Of a stretch of 21,569 nucleotides of DNA, positions 6,435-13,408 are shown one piece after another. The stretch lies in the NCBI GenBank assembly GCA_964625225.1, contig CAZVAR010000055.1, positions 1-21,569 on the forward strand. The letters are read 5' to 3'. Source of the DNA: CAZVAR01 sp964625225. GTDB lineage: Bacteria; Pseudomonadota; Alphaproteobacteria; JAJUGE01. The position numbers were made by a program, and so were the translations under genes. The notes beneath the pieces were generated by a model. It searched no databases, was not told the origin of the DNA, and worked only from the letters and a program-made list of their open reading frames with translations. Position 1 is the first letter of the stretch; each line of letters starts with the position of its first letter.

Positions 6435-9400
6435 TCCTTGACCCGCGCCAGGTGGGCATAGGCGGCGCGGCGGCCCGCCAGGGTCGGCCGCGGCTGCGCA
6501 AGATAGGGCGTCGTCACGTCGTCGAAGGCGGCGACCCAGGCGCCGAGACCCTCGCGCAGGGCAGCGGCCAGGGCCGCCGCCTCGGCTTCCCGACCGCAGG
6601 CCCCGCGGATCTCGCCGCCGTCCCCGATGCCCGAGAGCGTCCAGTAGGCGAGGTCCGCCACCGGCGCCTCGGGCACGCCTTCGAAGCCGGCGGCGGCGGC
6701 GACGGCCGCGGCGATGCTCATTTCCGGGGCGGCGCCGCTGCGCACGTCCTGCACGCGCGGGATCCGGCCGGTCTTGTACTCGATGATCTCGATCGTGCCG
6801 TCGGTGCGCAGGTCGATCCGGTCCACGCGTGAGCGGACCGTGAACGGCCCGGCCGGCGCCTCGAGCGTGAGCTGGCCCTGCACGCGCGTCCGGCTCATGC
6901 GGATCGACGGCCGCCTTTGCCGCTCCTGTTCCACCGCCCAGCGGGCGATCCGTTCGAACCGCGGCCACCAGAAGGCGCGGACACCCGGTCGATCGAGGGC
7001 CGGCCCGAAGACCTCGCGGCCGATCTCCAGCAGCCGATCCAACGCATCCTCGGCGACGCCGGCGGCGCAGCCCTGGACGAAGCGGTCGAGGGCGGCGTGT
7101 ACGAAGGCGCCGCGCTCGGCGACCCCGGGGTTCTCGTCAATCGGCGCCAGCGGCTCGAGCCGCAGCACGTGTCGGGCATAGATCGCATAGGGGTCGCGCA
7201 GCCAGGTCTCGATCTCGGCGGCCGACAGCGCCCGTGGCCGGCGCAGGACCGGCGGGCAGGGAAAGGGCGGCGGCGCCGGCTCGATTCGCTCCGGCCGGTC
7301 CAGCGCTTCCGCCCAGGCGAGCCACTGCCGGGGCGCGCCGATCTCCCCGGCGAACCGGGCCGCGCTCAGCACGCTGTCGAGGCGCAGTAGCCATCGCGAC
7401 GGCACCGTCGGTGCCCCTTCCGAGCGCATCGCCCGGGTCAAGGTCACCCGTGGGGCACATAGCGCCTGCGCGAAATCGTGCGCCGAGAGGCCGATGCGCC
7501 GCTCGGGCGCCGGGAGGCCGAAGCGTTGCCGCATCGGCCGGCTCATCCACTGGTCGGGTCGCGGCGTCGGCGGCCAGGTTCCCTCGTTGAGGCCGCCGAG
7601 GATCAGATGGTCCACCTGCAGCAACCGTGCCTCGATCGTGCCCCAGATCGCGAGTTGCGGATGCGTCCCGAAGCGCGGCCGCACCACCGCGTTGGCCAGC
7701 AGCGAATCCAGCAGTGCCGGATAGTCGCGGCCGGCGATCGGGCCGAAGCCTGCCCCCGCATCGAGCAGGTCGGAGACGAACCGCGCCGCGGCTTCGCCTT
7801 CGTCGTGCGCCCACAGCCTCGCCGCGCCGTCGATGGTCCGCGGTTCCTCGTTTTCATCGTCGCGCGCCTGCGCCGTGGCCAGCCGTTCGGCGAAGCCGAC
7901 ATGCGCGGCCAGCAGTTCGGGCAGCTCGGCTTGCGGGGCATGGATCAGGCGCAGGAAGTCGTCCGCCATGGCGGCGAGCCGGTCGACGAAGGCGAGCAGC
8001 ATCTCCGTGTCCGGCTCGGGCAGCGCGTCCCGTCCGGGCTCCGCGAGCCCGCGTCGCTCCAGCGCCCGTCGCAGGCCCGCGAAGCCGGGTGCCGGACGCG
8101 GGCCGCGCAGGGCCGCCAGTTCCAGTCGGCGCACCCGCTCCCGGAAGGCGAGGGGATGCTCGCCCCCCGCCGCCAGCGGGTGCTTGAGGGCGGCGAGCAG
8201 CGCCACCGGCGCACAGTTCTGCGCCGCCATGGCCGCGAGCAACCGAAGAAACAGCACCGGCGGCGTCTCGCCGAGCGGTCGCCCGGCGGAGTCGTCGAGC
8301 TCGACGTCCCAGCGGCGCATCTCGGCGACGACCCGCCGGGCGAGGTCACGGTCGGGCGTGACCAGCGCCGCGCTGCGCCCCTCGGCCAGTGCCTCGCGCA
8401 TCGCCAGCGCGACCACGCGGGCCTCCTCTTCCGGGCCGGGGCAATCGACGCGGGTGACACCCTGCAGCGCGAGCGGCACATCGAGGTCGAGCCGGCGCCA
8501 AGCGTCGGTGGTTGCCGCGGGGCGCATCGTCTCCGAGACCAGCCGCTGCCGCGCCACCGCCGCCGGCGGCAACGGACGGGCCGCCGCCGGCGGCCAGACC
8601 GCGACCTCGGTGCGGTTCATGCCGAGCGAGTCCAGCAGCCGTGCCATCCCGTACTGCGCATGCGTGGGCTCCAGCGCCTCCCAGCTCGCCTCGTCCAGCG
8701 CGAGATCGAGCCCCGGCAGGATCACCTCGCCCCGCGGCAGCCCGGCGACCACGCCCAACAGAGCCGCCGTCGCCGGGATGCTGCCGGTCGATCCGGCGGC
8801 GATCACCGGCGTCTCGGGCGGCTGCGATCGCCACAATTCGGCCTGCGCCGCGATCACGGCGTTGCGCCGTTCCGCCGGGTCGAGCCGACCTTCGGCCGCC
8901 AGGATCCGGGGCCACGCTTCGGTCAGGACTTCCAAAAAGGTGAGCGTGAGCTGCCAGTGCGTCGCGAATTCCTGCGGCACCAGCGTGGCGAGCCGCTCGA
9001 ACGGAAGCTGCTCGGTCTGCACCTGATCGAGCAGCCGACCCAGTTCCGCGGCGAGCCGCGCCGCCTGATCGGCCGTTGCCGGCCCCTGGCCGGTCGTCTC
9101 GCGCATCTTCAGGATCAGCCGCGACAGCAGGAGCTGCCGCCGCAGCGGCGAGATCGCCGGCGGCAGATCCAGCCCGCCGGGCTCGATCGTCTCGGGTGAG
9201 GCGGCATCGGCGAAGGCGAGCGCCTCCTCGTCGAGATCGCCGACCGGCATCACCCGGGGCAGCAGCAGTGGCTCGCCCCCGGTCGCGCGCAGGAACGCCG
9301 CGGTCAGCGCCCGTCCCGCGCGCCGGTTCGGCAGCAGCACGAGCACGCGCCCGAGCTCCAGGGGATCTGCGCGGGTGCGTTCCAGCAGGCCGGCCGCCAG

Positions 9401-9457
9401 CGTGTCCAGGAAGGACAGCCCCGGCGGGATCGTGAAGACGGCCCGGCGGCTCACCAT
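6410..9457 (-). CDS. addB: Double-strand break repair protein AddB
   Basis: A 1015-residue partner of AddA with an inactive helicase-like fold and a C-terminal RecB-type nuclease domain. The N-terminus VFTIPPGLSFLDTLAAGLL and the segment RVLVLLPNRRAGRALTAAFL are typical of alphaproteobacterial AddB. Further matches are MPVGDLDEEAL, the central HLILGGLNEGTWPP region with DQWMSRPMR, and the C-terminal LSAAEIETWLRDPYAIYARH followed by RGAFVHAALDRF. In the nuclease motif the expected DYK reads EYK (E893-Y894-K895), and the later P-Q-L-type motif reads PEM (E912), so its nuclease may be weakened. The ATG at 9457 was chosen because MVSRRAVFTIPP fits the family start and lies only 13 bases after the preceding murU-like stop codon. 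It overlaps addA by 25 bases, indicating coupled expression. Confidence 0.94.
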   Translation of the reverse strand: MVSRRAVFTIPPGLSFLDTLAAGLLERTRADPLELGRVLVLLPNRRAGRALTAAFLRATGGEPLLLPRVMPVGDLDEEALAFADAASPETIEPGGLDLPPAISPLRRQLLLSRLILKMRETTGQGPATADQAARLAAELGRLLDQVQTEQLPFERLATLVPQEFATHWQLTLTFLEVLTEAWPRILAAEGRLDPAERRNAVIAAQAELWRSQPPETPVIAAGSTGSIPATAALLGVVAGLPRGEVILPGLDLALDEASWEALEPTHAQYGMARLLDSLGMNRTEVAVWPPAAARPLPPAAVARQRLVSETMRPAATTDAWRRLDLDVPLALQGVTRVDCPGPEEEARVVALAMREALAEGRSAALVTPDRDLARRVVAEMRRWDVELDDSAGRPLGETPPVLFLRLLAAMAAQNCAPVALLAALKHPLAAGGEHPLAFRERVRRLELAALRGPRPAPGFAGLRRALERRGLAEPGRDALPEPDTEMLLAFVDRLAAMADDFLRLIHAPQAELPELLAAHVGFAERLATAQARDDENEEPRTIDGAARLWAHDEGEAAARFVSDLLDAGAGFGPIAGRDYPALLDSLLANAVVRPRFGTHPQLAIWGTIEARLLQVDHLILGGLNEGTWPPTPRPDQWMSRPMRQRFGLPAPERRIGLSAHDFAQALCAPRVTLTRAMRSEGAPTVPSRWLLRLDSVLSAARFAGEIGAPRQWLAWAEALDRPERIEPAPPPFPCPPVLRRPRALSAAEIETWLRDPYAIYARHVLRLEPLAPIDENPGVAERGAFVHAALDRFVQGCAAGVAEDALDRLLEIGREVFGPALDRPGVRAFWWPRFERIARWAVEQERQRRPSIRMSRTRVQGQLTLEAPAGPFTVRSRVDRIDLRTDGTIEIIEYKTGRIPRVQDVRSGAAPEMSIAAAVAAAAGFEGVPEAPVADLAYWTLSGIGDGGEIRGACGREAEAAALAAALREGLGAWVAAFDDVTTPYLAQPRPTLAGRRAAYAHLARVKEWSRSGRA

Positions 9458-9470
9458 GCCCACCCGCCCG

Positions 9471-10238
9471 CTACAGCAAGCGCCCCTGGGCGACGTCGCC
9501 CCACTCCGCGCGCGCGTGGGCGAGGCGGGCGGGCGTGCCGGCGTCAAGCCAGCCGCCGTCGTGAACGATCCCGTAGAGCCGCCCGGCCGCCTCGGCCCGT
9601 TCCCAGGCGAGCCGCAGGGGGAAGGGACCGTCCGGCGTGCCGTCGAATATGCGCCGGTGCAGGATCTGCGCGCCGGTATAGAGGAACGGTGCCACCTCGC
9701 GCTCCCGCCGCCGGCGCAGTCGCCCCAGCGGGTCGCAGTGGAAATCGCCGAGGCCGTCGTAACCGACGCTGCGCACCGTCGGGAACAGCAGCAGCAGGGC
9801 GTCCATTGTTCGCGCGTCCCAGGCGGCGCCGAGCCGGCGCAGCGCGCGCGCGGCATCCACGTCCCAGACCAGGTCGGAATTGACCGTCATGAAGACCGGA
9901 TCGCCGATCAGCGGCAGTGCGTTCTTGATGCCGCCGCCGGTGTCCAGCAACGCCTCCTCGTGCGAGATCGCGATCCGCAGATCCGTCCGGCGGGCGAGGT
10001 GCCGCTCGATCTTATCGGCGAGGTGGCAGGTATTGACGACGAACCGCTCCACGCCGGCCTGCGCCATCGCATCCAGCGCATGGTCGATCAGCGCCCGGCC
10101 GCCGACCTGGATCAGCGGCTTCGGCATCAGGGTCGAGGTCGCGCCCAGCCGGGTCCCGCGCCCGGCCGCCAACAGCATGCCGACCCGCGGGACGGACGGG
10201 GAAGGGGAGGAGGCAGCCTTACGCATCGGAACCATCAT
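9471..10238 (-). CDS. murU: Nucleotidyltransferase, MurU-like (N-acetylmuramate 1-phosphate uridylyltransferase)
   Basis: A 255-residue protein of the sugar-1-phosphate nucleotidyltransferase family. The nucleotide-binding loop reads LAAGRGTR (23-30) and is followed by the sugar-nucleotide motif MPKPLIQVGG (39-47). A metal-binding aspartate is expected in VNSDLVWD, and the C-terminal DGGWLDAGTP region is typical of the family. MurU makes UDP-MurNAc from MurNAc-1-phosphate during peptidoglycan recycling. The specific assignment rests mainly on its position directly after an AmgK-like kinase; other sugar substrates are possible. The start at 10238 makes an ATGA overlap with the kinase stop; ATG codons at 10235 and 10226 are alternatives. 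Confidence 0.82.
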   Translation of the reverse strand: MMVPMRKAASSPSPSVPRVGMLLAAGRGTRLGATSTLMPKPLIQVGGRALIDHALDAMAQAGVERFVVNTCHLADKIERHLARRTDLRIAISHEEALLDTGGGIKNALPLIGDPVFMTVNSDLVWDVDAARALRRLGAAWDARTMDALLLLFPTVRSVGYDGLGDFHCDPLGRLRRRREREVAPFLYTGAQILHRRIFDGTPDGPFPLRLAWERAEAAGRLYGIVHDGGWLDAGTPARLAHARAEWGDVAQGRLL

Positions 10239-11227
10239 ACCAGATCCGGCACCCGCCGGTCGGCCGGCGGGACATTCGCATCGAACCAGGCCCGCACCGG
10301 CGCCAGCGCCGGATGGGCGAGGCTGCGTTCCAGCAGCCGCCACACGCGCGGGATGTGCTTCAGGTAGGCCGGCTTGCGGTCGCGGCGGTGCAGGCGGGTG
10401 AAGATGCCGATGACCTTGGCGTGCCGCTGCGCGCCGAGCACGGCGCAGGACCGGTCCAGCGCCTGCGGGTCGGCCTCCGGCATCCCCGCCAGATAGCGGG
10501 CCATCATCGCCGCGGCGAGTCGCGGGTCGATGTCGCGCCGCGCATCCTCCAGCAGCGACACCAGGTCGTAGGCGGGCGGGCCGATGACCGCATCCTGGAA
10601 GTCGAGCAAGCCGCAGGCGGCCACACCTTTCCGGCCGTCCAGCAGCATCAGATTGTCGACGTGATAGTCGCGGAGGACCAGCGTGTCCGGCGCGCCGCGC
10701 GCGGCCGGCAGCACCGCGCGCCAAGCTTCGGCATAGGCGGCGCGCTCGGACTCGGCCGTCGGCGCCGCGCGCACCGCCGGCAGATACCAGTCGGTCAGCA
10801 GCATCGCCTCCTCGACCAGCCGGTGTTCGTCATAGGGCGGGAGGTCGATCGCGGCCGCCGCCGGATGGCGATGCAGGGCGGTCAGCAGGTCGATCGCCAG
10901 CGCGTAGAGCGGTTCCTCCGGCCGCCCCGCAGCCAGCAGCCGGGTATAGGTCTCGTCCCCGAAATCCTCGATCACCAGCAGGCCGGCCGCCGGATCGGCG
11001 GCCTCGACCCGCGGTGCGCTCAGGCCGAGGGCGCGCAGATGTGCCGCGACGGCGAGCCACGGCCGGACGTCCTCCGGCGGCGGCGCGTCCATCAGCAGGG
11101 CCCGCCGGTTCGGCGCGACGAGCCTGACGTAACGCCGGAAGGAGGCGTCGGCCGGCAGCGGAATCCGTTCCGCCGCGCTCCACCCGGCCGCCGCCAGGAG
11201 GCGCTCGATCCGCTCCTCGCGAGTCAC
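10235..11227 (-). CDS. amgK: Phosphotransferase, AmgK-like (N-acetylmuramate/N-acetylglucosamine kinase)
   Basis: A 330-residue aminoglycoside-phosphotransferase-fold kinase. The catalytic loop reads LRDYHVDNLML with H189, D191 and N192. The metal-binding aspartate is in LLDFQDA (D209) and is followed by GPPAYDLVSLLEDAR, characteristic of the AmgK group. The N-terminal DASFRRYVRL resembles the nucleotide-binding glycine-rich strand of this group. AmgK phosphorylates MurNAc or GlcNAc at the anomeric carbon, and MurU then makes the UDP-sugar; together they bypass de novo UDP-MurNAc synthesis. The start is a GTG at 11227, forming a GTGA overlap with the tsaE stop. The frame is open further upstream but only within tsaE. 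The pairing with a MurU-like gene supports the name. Confidence 0.82.
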   Translation of the reverse strand: MTREERIERLLAAAGWSAAERIPLPADASFRRYVRLVAPNRRALLMDAPPPEDVRPWLAVAAHLRALGLSAPRVEAADPAAGLLVIEDFGDETYTRLLAAGRPEEPLYALAIDLLTALHRHPAAAAIDLPPYDEHRLVEEAMLLTDWYLPAVRAAPTAESERAAYAEAWRAVLPAARGAPDTLVLRDYHVDNLMLLDGRKGVAACGLLDFQDAVIGPPAYDLVSLLEDARRDIDPRLAAAMMARYLAGMPEADPQALDRSCAVLGAQRHAKVIGIFTRLHRRDRKPAYLKHIPRVWRLLERSLAHPALAPVRAWFDANVPPADRRVPDLV

Positions 11228-11724
11228 GATCCCGACGCCGCCCGCAGCAACCGCCGCCCCGGCTCGCCGTGGCCGGTCAGGGTGGCGACGCGGGCCTCCT
11301 CCGAGTCGCCGAACGCCAGCGTCAGATCGAGGCGCGCCGCCGGCAGCAGCGGACCCAGACGGTCCGGCCACTCGATCAGCACGATGCCGTCGGTCAGCGC
11401 CTCGTCGAGCCCGAGCTCGCCCGCCTCCTCCGGCTGCGACAGCCGGTAAAGGTCGAAGTGCCACACCGCCCCGCCGGGAATCTCGTAAGTCTGTACCAGG
11501 GTGAAGGTCGGACTCGGCACCTCCTCGCGCGGGGTGCCGGTCATGTCCTGCCGGGCGTGCACGAAGGCCCGCGCGAAGGTGGACTTGCCGGCGCCGAGAT
11601 CGCCGGCGAGCGCGATCAGGTCGCCCGGCCGCGCCGCCGCCGCCAGCAGACGGGCGAGATTCGCGGTCGCGCCCGGGTCGGGCAGGGAAAGCTCGAGTCG
11701 GGGCGGGGCTTCGGGATCGGGCAT
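11224..11724 (-). CDS. tsaE: tRNA threonylcarbamoyladenosine biosynthesis ATPase TsaE
   Basis: A 166-residue P-loop ATPase that drives turnover of the TsaB-TsaD complex in making t6A37 on ANN-decoding tRNAs. It carries GDLGAGKST (41-49), the conserved SPTFTLVQTY (71-80), HFDLYRL (89-95) and IEWPDR (117-122). The ATG at 11724 gives the normal family length. An in-frame ATG at 11850 would add 42 unconserved residues and would share bases with the start codon of the divergent reductase gene, so I rejected it. No strong ribosome binding site is visible. It is the first gene of the minus-strand operon tsaE-amgK-murU-addB-addA, joined to amgK by a 4-base overlap. Confidence 0.94.
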   Translation of the reverse strand: MPDPEAPPRLELSLPDPGATANLARLLAAAARPGDLIALAGDLGAGKSTFARAFVHARQDMTGTPREEVPSPTFTLVQTYEIPGGAVWHFDLYRLSQPEEAGELGLDEALTDGIVLIEWPDRLGPLLPAARLDLTLAFGDSEEARVATLTGHGEPGRRLLRAASGS

Positions 11725-11774
11725 GCGACGGCCTTGGCCGTTTCCGGTGCGGCCGAGGCCGCCCGCGTCCGGGG

Positions 11775-11803
11775 TTGACAAGCCTTCGGCGCCGGTCAGA
11801 TTA
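11775..11803 (+). promoter_or_regulatory. Candidate promoter of the ferredoxin-NADP reductase gene
   Basis: A perfect -35 box TTGACA (11775-11780) is followed after 16 bases by CAGATT (11797-11802), or after 17 bases by AGATTA; the -10 match is weak. Six-base inverted repeats GCCGGT (11791-11796) and ACCGGC (11803-11808) flank the -10 region and might be an operator. The site lies in the divergent region between tsaE and the reductase gene. Confidence 0.45.
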
Positions 11804-11848
11804 CCGGCCGCCGAATCGGCCGTCCTCTTTGCCGCTACCGGAGTCGCC

Positions 11849-12874
11849 ATGTCAAGCCCGGCTCACACGACCGACGTTGCCATCATCGGGGCCGGCCCGG
11901 TGGGCCTGTTCGCGATCTTCGAGCTCGGCATGCTGAAGATCCGCTGCCATGTCGTCGACTCGCTGGAGATGGTAGGTGGCCAGTGCGTCGCGCTCTATCC
12001 CGAGAAGCCGATCTACGACATTCCCGGCTATCCCCGAATCGAGGCGGCCGATCTCATCCATCGTCTGGTCGAGCAGGCGGCGCCATTCGAGCCGGTCTAC
12101 CATCTCGGCCAGCGTGTCGAGGCGGTCCGGCCCGACGGGGCGGGCGGCTGGATCGTGGAGACCGCGGCGGGCACGCGGATAAACGCGCGTGCGGTGATCA
12201 TCGCCGCCGGCGTCGGCGCGTTCGGCCCGAACCGGCCGCCGCTGCCGGGCATCGAGGAATACGAAGGACGCAGCGTCTTCTATCTGGTGAAACGCCGCGA
12301 GGACTTCCGCGGCCAGCGGGTCGTCATCGCCGGGGGCGGCGATTCGGCGGTCGACTGGGCACTATCGCTTGCCGAGGTGGCGGAACGCATCCAGGTCGTC
12401 CACCGCCGCCCGAAGTTCCGCGCCGCACCGGAGAGCGTGGCCCGGATGGAAGCTCTCGCCGCCGAAGGCCGGATCGAGCTCGTGATTCCGTACCAGCTCG
12501 CCGGCCTGGAGGGGCGGGACGGCCAGATCGCGGCGGTGCTCGTCGAGACTCTGGACGGCAAGCGCCGCCGCCTGGAGGCGGACGTGCTGCTCCCCTTCTA
12601 CGGCCTCGCCATGAATCTGGGGCCGATCGCGCAATGGGGGCTGCAGCTCGACCGCAACCATATCCATGTCGACCCGGCGACCTGCGAGACCAGCGCGCCG
12701 GGCATATTCGCCATCGGCGACATCGCGACGTACCGGAACAAGCTGAAGCTGATCCTCACCGGTTTCGCCGAGGCCGCCACCGCCGCGCACGCGATCCATC
12801 CCCTCGTCCGACCGGACGAAGTCCTCCATTTCGAATATTCCACGACCAAGGGCGTACCGGGAGCGACGCCGTAG
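11849..12874 (+). CDS. Ferredoxin--NADP(+) reductase, thioredoxin-reductase-like type
   Basis: A 341-residue flavoprotein with two dinucleotide-binding domains: the FAD motif GAGPVG (14-19) and the NADPH motif AGGGDSAVDW (from about 161). The thioredoxin-reductase CxxC redox pair is absent from the NADPH domain, the hallmark of this FNR class. The end of the FAD domain shows APGIFAIGDIATY, and the C-terminal extension ends FEYSTTKG, the conserved FNR tail that stacks on the flavin. It transfers electrons between NADPH and ferredoxin or flavodoxin. The start ATG at 11849 is preceded by CGGAG (11839-11843). A longer in-frame start at 11501 lies antisense inside tsaE and was rejected. It is probably a single-gene transcript, tail-to-tail with the thioesterase gene 21 bases away. 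Confidence 0.93.
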   Translation: MSSPAHTTDVAIIGAGPVGLFAIFELGMLKIRCHVVDSLEMVGGQCVALYPEKPIYDIPGYPRIEAADLIHRLVEQAAPFEPVYHLGQRVEAVRPDGAGGWIVETAAGTRINARAVIIAAGVGAFGPNRPPLPGIEEYEGRSVFYLVKRREDFRGQRVVIAGGGDSAVDWALSLAEVAERIQVVHRRPKFRAAPESVARMEALAAEGRIELVIPYQLAGLEGRDGQIAAVLVETLDGKRRRLEADVLLPFYGLAMNLGPIAQWGLQLDRNHIHVDPATCETSAPGIFAIGDIATYRNKLKLILTGFAEAATAAHAIHPLVRPDEVLHFEYSTTKGVPGATP

Positions 12875-12895
12875 GGGCGGCGGAACGCGGCCGGC

Positions 12896-13321
12896 TCAGC
12901 TGCCGGCCTCGGCCTTCATCGCCTGCTGGCGTCGGGCGGCCGCGTCGCTCGCCGGCAGCACGATCTGGGTCTGCGTCACGACGGCCAGCTTGCGGCCTTT
13001 GTCGTCGCTGACGACGGTCTGCCAGACCTGAGTCGTGCGGCCGATATGCACCGGCGTCGCTTCGCCGATCAGTTTGCCGGGACCGGTGCCGCGCAGAAAG
13101 TTGGTCTTGGACTCGAGCGTGCTGGTGCGCGCCCCTTCGGGCAGGTTCATGATCGCGCCGCGCGCGCCCAGCGTGTCTGCAAAGGCCATATAGACCCCGC
13201 CATGCACCACGTCGGCGCCGTTGGTGTGTTCCTGTCGTGTCTCCATCTCGGCGAGGATCCGGTCCTTCGAGACCTCCAGGAAACGGATGCCGAGGGCTTC
13301 GATGAAGCTGGAATAGGACAT
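12896..13321 (-). CDS. PaaI-family hotdog-fold thioesterase
   Basis: A 141-residue single hotdog domain of the PaaI/YbgC-like acyl-CoA thioesterase superfamily. The active-site segment is VVHGGVYMAFADTLGARGA, with H40-G41-G42 and D49. It is followed by the typical ESKTNFLRG strand and a C-terminal IGRTTQVWQT with the final strand LAVVTQTQIVLP. These enzymes hydrolyse acyl- or aryl-CoA thioesters; the substrate cannot be read from the sequence. GGAGAG (plus-strand 13331-13336) lies 9 bases before the ATG. It follows hemY on the same strand after 87 bases that hold a good promoter-like sequence, so it is probably transcribed separately from the heme operon. Confidence 0.9.
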   Translation of the reverse strand: MSYSSFIEALGIRFLEVSKDRILAEMETRQEHTNGADVVHGGVYMAFADTLGARGAIMNLPEGARTSTLESKTNFLRGTGPGKLIGEATPVHIGRTTQVWQTVVSDDKGRKLAVVTQTQIVLPASDAAARRQQAMKAEAGS

Positions 13322-13340
13322 TGGTGTCGGCTCTCCGACG

Positions 13341-13350
13341 CTTGGCCAAG
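13341..13350. promoter_or_regulatory. Perfect 10-bp palindrome, possible operator
   Basis: CTTGGCCAAG reads the same on both strands. It lies between the predicted transcription start of the thioesterase gene and its ribosome binding site, a common place for a repressor site. No regulator can be named. Confidence 0.3.
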
Positions 13351-13364
13351 TGCGAGGGGGGCGC

Positions 13365-13392
13365 AGGATAGACCGGGCCGCCCCCGAGTCAA
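13365..13392 (-). promoter_or_regulatory. Candidate promoter of the PaaI-type thioesterase gene
   Basis: On the minus strand TTGACT (13392-13387) is followed after 16 bases by TATCCT (13370-13365). This is 5/6 and 4/6 to the sigma-70 consensus with an acceptable spacer. It lies between the hemY stop and the thioesterase start. Confidence 0.5.
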
Positions 13393-13408
13393 TTGCCGCC
13401 GGCAGGGC

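Noticed and set aside
6435..6968. Upstream in-frame extension of addA
   Set aside because: It lies entirely within the addB coding region, in another frame, and is low-complexity. MVAERTSVGAG at 6434 is the sensible start.
7478..9199. Plus-strand open frame of 573 codons opposite addB
   Set aside because: Arg/Gln/Pro-rich shadow of addB with no recognisable domain.
9458..9856. Upstream in-frame extension of addB
   Set aside because: It overlaps the murU-like gene in another frame and shows no AddB similarity.
11725..11850. Longer tsaE starting at 11850
   Set aside because: The extra 42 residues are not conserved in the family and the start would overlap the reductase start codon.
12889..12909. 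GGCCGG / CCGGCC arms between the reductase and thioesterase ends as a two-way terminator
   Set aside because: Only six base pairs of self-complementary G/C sequence, without a T-run on either strand.
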